Origin: CAZGHF01 sp043797305
GTDB taxonomy: Bacteria > Patescibacteriota > Minisyncoccia > UBA6257 > GWB1-50-10
Assembly: GCA_043797305.1 (NCBI GenBank)
Contig: JAZDPW010000024.1
Span: 17,930-81,929, forward strand
Length of the DNA: 64,000 nt
Direction: 5' to 3'
The position numbers were made by a program, and so were the translations under genes. The notes below the pieces were generated by a model that was given only the letters and a program-made list of their open reading frames with translations, ran no database searches and was not told the origin of the DNA. Shown here in pieces: positions 57,962-64,000 of the stretch (within the stretch, counting starts at the first letter, position 1; each line of letters starts with the position of its first letter).

Positions 57962-58723
57962 CTAACCACAACCAATCTCTTCCAGGAAGAGTTGATTGTG
58001 ATGGTGCTTATTTTGGGCGGAAAGAAACGCCGAAGTTTTCTTCACGGCATATTTTGCGCTATCAAGAACTTTCGCTGTTTTTGCATAACGCAATACAAAG
58101 TAAGCAAAGAATGTATCGCCAGCTCCTATCGTATTTTTGCTTGTGATGATTTTCGATGGTTTAATGGTGTGACGCTTACCGAAAGCAAAAATTTCACATC
58201 CTAGTTTGCCATCTGTGATTAACAAAAGTTTTTGTTTTTGAGCTTCTACATATTGCTTCGGCATATTTTGTAATTCCTCTTTTGTACCTTTGAGGCAAAA
58301 AATATTTGCAAAAACTTCCTTATTCGGCTTCCAAAATTTTTTCTTCCCAAAATCATCACCATTTCTGACATAACCTTGAACATCCAAAAATACTCTGCCT
58401 TTGAATGTAGATAAATTCATTAAATCGAACTCATCGAGTACGGAAGAAATAAGCAAAAGGGGCGTTTTGATTTGAGAAAACCGAACCCCTTTTTGAGTAG
58501 GTCTTTTGAGGACTCTACCAAATTCTCCTTTTCTTGTTATTAAAATTTGGACTTTCATTTTGGGTCCGGTTTTCATGGCGAAAGACACCCCTTCATTTTT
58601 TAGAGCCCGATTCAGATAAAAAGCAGGCCCGCCATTTTGCTTATCAATGATGAAGCCGTTTTCACTAACAAGCTGATCGGTAGCGAATGTAGAAATAATT
58701 GTGATTTTATTTTTTTGTGCCAT
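57962..58723 (-). CDS. PfkB-family carbohydrate/nucleoside kinase
   Basis: 253 residues. The anion-hole and catalytic aspartate are in NTIGAGDTFFAYFVLRY near the end, and NGGPAFYLNRAL marks the substrate side near the start. The N-terminal half is short and divergent, so the sugar or nucleoside cannot be named. Overlaps the LOG-family gene by 17 bases and is probably cotranscribed with it. AT-rich. Confidence 0.78.
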   Translation of the reverse strand: MAQKNKITIISTFATDQLVSENGFIIDKQNGGPAFYLNRALKNEGVSFAMKTGPKMKVQILITRKGEFGRVLKRPTQKGVRFSQIKTPLLLISSVLDEFDLMNLSTFKGRVFLDVQGYVRNGDDFGKKKFWKPNKEVFANIFCLKGTKEELQNMPKQYVEAQKQKLLLITDGKLGCEIFAFGKRHTIKPSKIITSKNTIGAGDTFFAYFVLRYAKTAKVLDSAKYAVKKTSAFLSAQNKHHHNQLFLEEIGCG

Positions 58724-59264
58724 ATTTTTGCCTTCCCAACTTAACAGCGAGATCAACTGCTTCTTTAGGATTTTTGGCAACTTCAATTTTTATTCTGTTT
58801 CGGCTATCAAGATATTGGCCTCCAAGTTTTTCACTCCAACCTCCAGTATTTTTTATTACCACAATAGGGATATTTGCTTGATAGGCGATAGCAATTTCTG
58901 TGAGCGTTCCAGAGCCGCCGTTCAGCGCAATTATAGCATCACAACTTAAAACAAGAGTTAGCTCTCTGCCGCCGCCGCGTTCAAGCCCGCTTGCAATAAC
59001 GACATCAACATTCTTTTTCTCAAAAATATCAAAACCTTTTCCATAAGTTACGCCGATAGTAAGACCGCGGGCCTTCTTTGCCCCGCGGCAGGCGGCAGTC
59101 GAGAGAGAATCGTAATCTTTTTCCGCGCCAAAAATCAGAGATGCTCCATTTTTGGCAACCCAATATCCGATTTCTTCCGCCAGTTTCTCAAATTTTTTTG
59201 AGTATTTGAGATCGGCGACAGAACCCATTACTCCGATTTGTAGTTTTCTTGATGATTTTTTCAT
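58707..59264 (-). CDS. LOG/SLOG-family nucleotide-binding protein
   Basis: 185 residues, Rossmann-like. IGVMGSVADLKYSKKFEKLA at the start, GASLIFGAEKDYDSLS, and the family motif ALNGGSGTLTEIAIAYQANI. The related LOG enzymes remove ribose phosphate from cytokinin nucleotides, and SLOG relatives sense nucleotides. Placed next to a PfkB kinase, a nucleoside salvage role is possible. Confidence 0.82.
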   Translation of the reverse strand: MKKSSRKLQIGVMGSVADLKYSKKFEKLAEEIGYWVAKNGASLIFGAEKDYDSLSTAACRGAKKARGLTIGVTYGKGFDIFEKKNVDVVIASGLERGGGRELTLVLSCDAIIALNGGSGTLTEIAIAYQANIPIVVIKNTGGWSEKLGGQYLDSRNRIKIEVAKNPKEAVDLAVKLGRQKYGTKK

Positions 59265-59305
59265 ATGATTACTTTAGTTTAATAAAGCGACGTGGACAAA
59301 AAAAT

Positions 59306-59617
59306 TTAGCGATTCTCTTTCAACCTTTCCAAGATAAGTTTATAACCACCCATGCCCTTTTTGAGCCATTTATGAACTCGGGCAATAGTGGTAGAACTCA
59401 TTCCGGTTTCTTGTGCAATTTTGGTGTAGCGCATTCGCTTCGCCAACATTCGAGCCACCTTCCACCTTTGACCGAGTTCCACTAACTCCTTTTCGGTGAG
59501 CAAGTCCCTGAAAAATCGACGAGCTTCGTCAACGTCTTTTAATTTAAGAATAACTCCAAAAAGGGCGTCCGTATCTTGGTTTATCCACCTATTATGTTTG
59601 TTCTTGACTTCTTTCAT
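59306..59617 (-). CDS. TrpR/YerC/YecD-type regulator
   Basis: 103 residues, helical. FFRDLLTEKELVELGQRWKV and YTKIAQETGMSSTTIARVHK give the TrpR-like fold with its helix-turn-helix. It may regulate itself: an inverted repeat lies between its -10 box and start. Target and ligand are unknown; tryptophan genes are not in the window. Confidence 0.88.
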   Translation of the reverse strand: MKEVKNKHNRWINQDTDALFGVILKLKDVDEARRFFRDLLTEKELVELGQRWKVARMLAKRMRYTKIAQETGMSSTTIARVHKWLKKGMGGYKLILERLKENR

Positions 59618-59620
59618 ACG

Positions 59621-59663
59621 CTTTACTATGCTAAAGTGTAGCAAGGAATTAAATTTATGTCAA
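59621..59663 (-). promoter_or_regulatory. Promoter and likely operator of the TrpR/YerC-type gene
   Basis: TTGACA (59658-59663), 17-base spacer, TACACT (59635-59640), and an inverted repeat ctttactatgctaaag (59621-59636) just downstream overlapping the start of transcription. Confidence 0.7.
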
Positions 59664-59780
59664 CTTTGCAATCGCCTTTTCAAAACCCCCTGGAATTTCT
59701 TGGCGAAAACCAATGCCGAAGAGTCCTTCCTTCGTCAGGATAAACTCCGCCCCGAGGCAACTTCTTCGGCAAATCAAATT

Positions 59781-59854
59781 TGGTGGACCTAGCGAGAATC
59801 GAACTCGCGTCTCGACAATGCGAATGTCGCGTCATGCCACTAGACCATAGGCCC
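59781..59854 (-). tRNA. tRNA-Ala (anticodon CGC), CCA encoded
   Basis: Acceptor GGGCCTA / TAGGTCC with the G3-U70 pair that marks alanine tRNAs; anticodon arm CGACA-TTCGCAT-TGTCG; T-arm GCGAG-TTCGATT-CTCGC; ends ACCA. The encoded CCA distinguishes it from the other tRNAs here. Confidence 0.93.
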
Positions 59855-59887
59855 CTGCCTACCGACAGGCCGGGCATTTTTTAGATA

Positions 59888-60979
59888 TTAACGGACCTTT
59901 GGGGAAATTGAAAGACTGACCAAGAAATCCGCGAGGATGCGACTGTATTTTTCCAAACTGGGAATATCGACCCATTCTTCGTCGCTCGCTATTCCCCCGC
60001 CGACCGGTCCGAATTCGACTCCCGGACAACCAACAAGCGTGAAATGTCTTGCGTCCGAAGAGCCGTTTGCGGAAAGCACATTCACCCGCTTTTTCGTGAG
60101 TTCTTCCGTCTTTTTCTTTAGGAGCCGGAGGTAAGGGTTTTTGGCGTCCGTTGCAAGCGCCGGTTCCTTTACTAAAACTTCCAACTTTAGACCTTTGGGA
60201 AGAATCTTCTTTAGGTTACCGACGATTTCTCCCCCTTCTTCCGGAACGTAACGCACGTCGAGCCAAACTTCGCAATCGTCGGGTATTTTATTGAAAGCCT
60301 TATTATTCGTACCGATCTTCGCCACGTTCACGGTAGTGACCCATTTCTCTTTTTCGGGGACCGGATAGTGACTCTCCAGGTTTTTTAAGAACTCGCTGAT
60401 TTTCCAAATCGCATTTTCTCCCCGCCAGGGGTAGGCGCCGTGAGCCGTTTTTCCTTTTGCCGAAACTTTTGCCCAAAGAATTCCCTTTGCCTTGTTTTTA
60501 ATGTTGAAGTCGGTACTTTCTGCGGCAATAACGAACTCAGCCCCGACTCCTTTTTCTATCTGATATTTCGTGCCGTCGAACCCTCCCACTTCCTCGTCGG
60601 TTACAAGCTGCAACCCGAGCGGATAATCGATTTTCTTCACGACCTCCTTAAAGACGGCAATGAGGCAAGCCACATTCGCTTTCATATCCATGGAACCGAC
60701 CCCGTATAGCCGGTTACCTTTTATCCGGGGCAGATATTGGTTTTCCTTACCCGGAATCACATCCAGGTGGCCGTTTAATATGACTTTGAATTTTTTCGGC
60801 CTCTTGGGCGTATTGTAAATAAGGGCGCTTTTCACGCCTCTGCGTTCGAACTTCTCGACCGTGTATCCTTTCAGGTCCGACAGAGCAAGGTTCAATGCTT
60901 TTTCTAAAGCCTCCCTGTCATCCGGCGTCGATTTCATCGAAATCAATTTTTTTGCCAGAGGCAATATTTTTTTCAACAT
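59888..60979 (-). CDS. M20-family metallopeptidase (ArgE/DapE-like)
   Basis: 363 residues. Metal ligands appear in NGHLDVIPG, YGVGSMDMKA, TDEEVGG and the dimerisation/active region KGKTAHGAYPWRGENAI, with GSSDARHF and FGPVGGG near the end. Possible substrates are N-acylated amino acids or succinyl-diaminopimelate; sequence alone does not decide. Confidence 0.88.
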   Translation of the reverse strand: MLKKILPLAKKLISMKSTPDDREALEKALNLALSDLKGYTVEKFERRGVKSALIYNTPKRPKKFKVILNGHLDVIPGKENQYLPRIKGNRLYGVGSMDMKANVACLIAVFKEVVKKIDYPLGLQLVTDEEVGGFDGTKYQIEKGVGAEFVIAAESTDFNIKNKAKGILWAKVSAKGKTAHGAYPWRGENAIWKISEFLKNLESHYPVPEKEKWVTTVNVAKIGTNNKAFNKIPDDCEVWLDVRYVPEEGGEIVGNLKKILPKGLKLEVLVKEPALATDAKNPYLRLLKKKTEELTKKRVNVLSANGSSDARHFTLVGCPGVEFGPVGGGIASDEEWVDIPSLEKYSRILADFLVSLSISPKVR

Positions 60980-61042
60980 AAAAACAATGAATTCATACTA
61001 AGGCAGTTTTTCTTCGCTTTCAATACGCTTGTAAAAATGAGT

Positions 61043-61076
61043 GGGGCCGTGCGCTCGTAAAGTGAGCGCACGGCCC
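61043..61076 (-). terminator. Terminator of the 61-62.5 kb gene
   Basis: Perfect 14-base arms ggggccgtgcgctc / gagcgcacggcccc; on the minus strand followed by ACTCATTTTTAC. Confidence 0.9.
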
Positions 61077-61098
61077 CGTGCTGTAGGCTGGACGAAAG

Positions 61099-62499
61099 TC
61101 AGGGCTCGATTTCCGCACAGACCGTGGACTTCGAACCGTGGTTCCTGCCTTTCTCCGCCTCCACAGAGTCGAGGGGCATGAGCGACCGGAGACCGCCCAG
61201 GAACCGAGGCGCTCCGTTGGTGAGAGAGAGGAAGTTCCGGTCGATGAAGTTGTACCCTCTCCCTTCGGTCTCGTTCCACACCACTGGAAGCGAGAGCTCC
61301 ACCTGAATAACGTAGGAGCCGCGCTTCTTGAGATTCCGGCGAAGCTCGGAGCGGAAGTCCCGGTCCGAAAGCGCTCCGCTCACATGCCCGTAGCACCCGT
61401 AAGTACCTTTCATGGGCTTGCAGCGGAGAAACACCCGGCCTGCTTCCACTTCCCCGACGCTTACCCCGCACGAAACGAGGTATCGTCTCATACCGAAGGA
61501 CAGGCGAGAACCGTCTTCGAACTCCGCATACGACTTCCCTTCCGCCACGTGCCTCGCGAACTCCGGAGAGTAAAAATCCTCCTCGCTCGCGATCGGGCAG
61601 GCCATACCCATTGAAGGCATGTACTCCTTGGTGTCGTTGATCCTCCTCGCATGCTCCATCCCGGGCGCATCGACGTTCAGGGTGAGAGTGTGGGCCTTGA
61701 TGACCCGCCGCACTCCGGAGTCGCCGAGAAGCGGGTGCTCGACCTCGATTTCCGGCCTCTTAAGCTTCCGGACAGGGTCGGAGGTACGGGCATACAAGAG
61801 GCAACCGCACTCGCCTCCGTTCTCTTCGAGATGCTTCCGGAAATCTTCCGGACCGAAGAACCGGTCGAAACCGGAAAGCTCAAAGACTTCGGCGTCGGAG
61901 AGAGGTTCGCCTTCCTCCTTGCCGAATTCCGACTCCCGCATTGCCCTGTACTTCTCGTCGGTGACCGCGAGGAGTGCAATCGGTTTGCCAAACCTCTGCC
62001 GAAGTTCGGCAAGCGAAGTCCGGAACTGGCGCCAGAAGAACGTCTCCTCGCCGTTCCACGCAAATATCCGCTCGAGAAGTTGGTACATGGCCAGCGAATT
62101 CTCGAATTCGAAGACCATTCCCCGCAGAACTTCTCGCACTTCGGCGACGCTCATCTCGGATGCGGTGGCGAGGAAGTCCGACGACAGACCGACCATGTCG
62201 ACCTGAACACCGAAGTTCACGGGCGAGCCACCGGGAAGCCGGCAGTACCGATAGTCGGTTTCCCATTCCCGGTTCGCCTCGATGAGCGGATCGAACGCCC
62301 GGTTGTACTCGATGTAGAGCTCTCCGAGCGCCCGGATAATCGCATCGGGATACCGAACCCGGTATTCCGAGAGGGCGAAGAAGGGGCTAAGAGAAGAGCG
62401 GATATCGCTCTTCTCCACCACGGGACCCAACGCGGCCTGCGCCGGGCCCCACGCTTCTCCGTCCAAGGCAGCGAAACCATTTTTGCTCTCGAAACTCAT
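61099..62499 (-). CDS. Uncharacterised 466-residue protein, paralogue of the gene at the left edge
   Basis: AAGGAGG precedes the ATG. Acidic, soluble, no signal peptide or membrane helix. I do not recognise the family. Shared with its paralogue are IEYNRAFDPL, ANREWETDYRYC, VQVDMVGL, FGKPIALLAVTDEKYRAM, SGFDRFFGPEDF, EHPLLGDSGVRRVIKAH and RRINDTKEYMPSMGMACPI. Cysteines recur (GGECGC, MACPI, SCGVSVGE, FLRCKP, TYGCYG), which may point to a metal site. The C-terminal third (GRGYNFIDRNFLSLTNGAP) is mixed alpha/beta. Single-gene cassette with strong RBS and terminator. Confidence 0.85.
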   Translation of the reverse strand: MSFESKNGFAALDGEAWGPAQAALGPVVEKSDIRSSLSPFFALSEYRVRYPDAIIRALGELYIEYNRAFDPLIEANREWETDYRYCRLPGGSPVNFGVQVDMVGLSSDFLATASEMSVAEVREVLRGMVFEFENSLAMYQLLERIFAWNGEETFFWRQFRTSLAELRQRFGKPIALLAVTDEKYRAMRESEFGKEEGEPLSDAEVFELSGFDRFFGPEDFRKHLEENGGECGCLLYARTSDPVRKLKRPEIEVEHPLLGDSGVRRVIKAHTLTLNVDAPGMEHARRINDTKEYMPSMGMACPIASEEDFYSPEFARHVAEGKSYAEFEDGSRLSFGMRRYLVSCGVSVGEVEAGRVFLRCKPMKGTYGCYGHVSGALSDRDFRSELRRNLKKRGSYVIQVELSLPVVWNETEGRGYNFIDRNFLSLTNGAPRFLGGLRSLMPLDSVEAEKGRNHGSKSTVCAEIEP

Positions 62500-62653
62500 A
62501 ACGCGACCTCCTTGGGGATGATTGGGGTGTTTTCGTCCATCTATTTATAAACGCAACTGCTGTCAGACCACAGAACAGTGCTTTTTTAATGAACTTTCTC
62601 GGTCTGAAAGTTATTCACGGATTGCAGCGGACAACTTTCAACTCAAGAAAAAC

Positions 62654-62680
62654 AAGAACCTCCCCGACGGGGAGGTTCTT
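62654..62680 (-). terminator. Terminator after the 44-residue membrane protein
   Basis: Perfect 12-base arms aagaacctcccc / ggggaggttctt, loop gac; on the minus strand followed by GTTTTTCTTG. Confidence 0.9.
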
Positions 62681-62705
62681 TGGATTTCAACTTACGAATT
62701 TTCGC

Positions 62706-62840
62706 CTAAACTGCCTTGATTTTTTCCATAAAAACCTCCCGACCTCGTCCCAAAAGGACGATAATAAAAAAGTAGACCAAAAACAAAATGGAACCGGTCG
62801 AAAGGTTTAATTTATTCAATTTATTTGCCGTTGTATTCAT
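62706..62840 (-). CDS. 44-residue single-helix membrane protein
   Basis: MNTTANKLNKLNLSTG, then one hydrophobic helix (SILFLVYFFIIVLLG) and a charged tail. A promoter (TTGACC, 16-base spacer, TAATAT; 62851-62878) and the terminator at 62654 frame it exactly, which supports a real gene. Function unknown. Confidence 0.65.
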   Translation of the reverse strand: MNTTANKLNKLNLSTGSILFLVYFFIIVLLGRGREVFMEKIKAV

Positions 62841-62850
62841 CGGTCTCTAA

Positions 62851-62878
62851 ATATTAACATCGATTAAATTCAGGTCAA
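62851..62878 (-). promoter_or_regulatory. Promoter of the 44-residue membrane protein
   Basis: TTGACC (62873-62878), 16-base spacer, TAATAT (62851-62856) on the minus strand, ten bases before the ATG. Confidence 0.55.
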
Positions 62879-62898
62879 GGGAATTATCAACAGCCCTT

Positions 62899-63129
62899 TT
62901 AGCGGAATCTAATCGGGATTGAAAGCGAATCGGCGTGCTCCGGCAAGCCCGAAGGATTGTCTTTCTCGAGAACCAGGGTACCGGTAGCCGTATCGGGAGC
63001 GGAAAACTCGAGTGTTACTTCGTAAGACACGAATTCGGTCGTCATCCAGTCGGATTTCGCCTCAGCCGGCTTTAGGGCGAGGATTTTGCCGGACGCATCA
63101 TAAAGCTTCACCGGAAAAGACGCTTCAAA
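62899..63129 (-). pseudogene. Truncated Gmad2 (spore-germination immunoglobulin-like) domain
   Basis: In-frame reading FEASFPVKLYDASGKILAL ... SDWMTTEFVSYEVTLEF ... LVLEKDNPSGLPEHADSL ... IPIRF is the second half of a Gmad2 domain. A stop codon directly precedes the frame and the first half of the domain and signal peptide are missing. A remnant of a secreted protein gene. Confidence 0.7.
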
Positions 63130-63201
63130 TCATTAGTATTTATAATACGCAGAAATCCTTGAAATTCCCAGCACGTTTACCTTATTTCCGGTCCGCTCTT
63201 G

Positions 63202-63241
63202 TCTGCCCTAGGTTTTAACCTAGGTTAAAACCTAGGGCAGA
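63202..63241. repeat. 40-bp perfect palindrome at the truB 3' end
   Basis: Arm tctgccctaggttttaacct, no spacer, starting two bases after the truB stop codon. Arm-to-arm compensated relative of 32321-32358. Confidence 0.85.
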
Positions 63242-63242
63242 T

Positions 63243-63896
63243 TTAGTTTTCAATAATCGGTTTGAGTTTTGATATTTCTACCGCGTTTTCTTTCCTATAT
63301 TCCCCGACTCTTGTTCTTACGAGTCCCTTCAGGTAGCCCCCGGTCTTAAGTTCCCGGCCGATATCCCGAGCCAGAGCCCGAATGTAGACGCCCGGACCGG
63401 TTACAACGCGAATCGTAAGATAAGGCCAATCGTATTTCAAAAACCTTATTTCCCTAATCTTCACGCGGCGGGATTTCAACTCCACCGTTTCTCCCCCTCG
63501 AACCCGGCGGTGGGCGGGTTTGCCGCGAACTTTTACGGCGCTAAATTGCGGCGGCACTTGTTCTATTTCTCCTAAGAAGTTTTCAAGGGTGCTCTTTACC
63601 ATGCCCTGGGAAGGCGGGAAGGAAAATTTGAACGCCTTTTTGTCGCCGGCCTCATCGTCGGTTGAGCTTTCCTCGCCGAGTTTTATCTCGGCAAAGTATT
63701 CTTTCTCCTTTTCAACGACGGTCTGCAGTTTTTTGGTCGCTTCCCGGCCGACGCCGATTACCAATATTCCTTCGGCCAAGGGGTCAAGCGTGCCGGCGTG
63801 TCCGACTCTGCGCTCGCCGGTAGCCCGGCGCACTTCGTTTACGATATCGTGCGAAGTCGGGCCTTTCGGCTTCCAAACGGCGAAAATTTTGTCCAT
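63243..63896 (-). CDS. truB: tRNA pseudouridine-55 synthase
   Basis: 217 residues, slightly short. KPKGPTSHDIVNEVRR, then the catalytic aspartate in VGHAGTLDPLAEGILVIGVG, KEYFAEIKLG, and GVYIRALARDIG. Makes pseudouridine 55 in the T-loop of tRNAs. Its ATG overlaps the upstream stop (TGATG). The C-terminal PUA domain is absent, as in the short TruB forms. Confidence 0.95.
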   Translation of the reverse strand: MDKIFAVWKPKGPTSHDIVNEVRRATGERRVGHAGTLDPLAEGILVIGVGREATKKLQTVVEKEKEYFAEIKLGEESSTDDEAGDKKAFKFSFPPSQGMVKSTLENFLGEIEQVPPQFSAVKVRGKPAHRRVRGGETVELKSRRVKIREIRFLKYDWPYLTIRVVTGPGVYIRALARDIGRELKTGGYLKGLVRTRVGEYRKENAVEISKLKPIIEN

Positions 63897-64000
63897 CAGT
63901 GAACCGGGGCGCCGGGCGGCATTTCCTTGTCGGGCCGGAGAAGAGAAATTTCTCCGTTCTCGCCCCCGGCGGCAAGAAGCATGCCGTTACTATCGATGAC
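63896..64000 (-). CDS. metG: C-terminus of a tRNA-binding (EMAP/Trbp111-like) domain, probably MetG
   Basis: The last 34 codons of a gene entering from the right edge: SNGMLLAAGGENGEISLLRP then DKEMPPGAPVH and TGA. This is the usual end of the OB-fold tRNA-binding domain found at the C-terminus of methionyl-tRNA synthetase or as a stand-alone protein. The stop overlaps the truB start. Confidence 0.7.
   Translation of the reverse strand, partial: VIDSNGMLLAAGGENGEISLLRPDKEMPPGAPVH

Overview
The window reads as a chromosomal segment of a Patescibacteria (CPR) bacterium, most likely of the Parcubacteria group. This is an inference from gene content: the small CxxC-x17-CxxC zinc-ribbon protein (23.5 kb), a large cysteine-rich protein of the kind seen in these genomes (12-13.7 kb), secreted proteins with 'W-S-D-x-x-GW-V-S-F' repeats, a class II ribonucleotide reductase, very compact gene packing, and many short palindromic repeats. 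Housekeeping DNA looks close to 50% GC. The 33.8-38.6 kb operon and the 58-59.6 kb genes are visibly more AT-rich.

Layout. 0-0.9 kb: 3'-truncated copy of a gene whose paralogue sits at 61-62.5 kb. 1.1-2.5 kb: P-loop kinase and PD-(D/E)XK nuclease. 2.6-8.2 kb: an operon of thiol/disulfide proteins and a CopB-type copper ATPase. 8.3-17.7 kb: central carbon genes (enolase, a D-2-hydroxyacid dehydrogenase, PEP synthase, glycerate 2-kinase), an Nramp-like transporter and the cysteine-rich protein. 17.7-20 kb: YwbE-like protein, ATP-grasp ligase, SDR. 20.1-25.7 kb: an accessory stretch of mostly one-gene units, several with their own consensus promoter and hairpin terminator, including two LysM-like membrane proteins and a ParB-like protein. 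25.8-30.4 kb: a MacAB-like exporter. 30.5-33.1 kb: Nudix protein, an interrupted tRNA gene with a complete tRNA-Lys inside it, and tRNA-Asn hemmed in by two GIY-YIG genes. 33.8-38.6 kb: four tightly coupled genes (small helical protein, probable winged-helix protein, HSP90-like ATPase fused to sigma-70 region 4 and DnaA domain IV, RmuC). 39-48.8 kb: TrmB-like regulator, secreted proteins, threonine dehydrogenase, Nudix, NrdJ. 48.8-52.5 kb: cysS-dnaB-recR and rplU. 52.6-56.8 kb: membrane proteins and MazG-like. 57-59.6 kb: phosphoribosyltransferase-like cassette, PfkB kinase, LOG protein, TrpR/YerC regulator. 59.8-64 kb: tRNA-Ala, M20 peptidase, the second paralogue, a 44-residue membrane protein, truB and the end of a tRNA-binding protein.

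How genes fit together. Glycerate 2-kinase, enolase, PEP synthase and the dehydrogenase could link glycerate through 2-phosphoglycerate, PEP and pyruvate to D-lactate or a related hydroxyacid. The 2.6-8.2 kb operon couples envelope thiol chemistry to copper export. The 33.8-38.6 kb operon looks like an acquired defence or DNA-surveillance system and is the strongest candidate for something undescribed. Two gene styles coexist: many core genes have a -10 box 6-9 bases before the start codon (probably leaderless mRNAs), while the accessory cassettes have strong Shine-Dalgarno sites, some GTG starts, TTGACA promoters and strong terminators.
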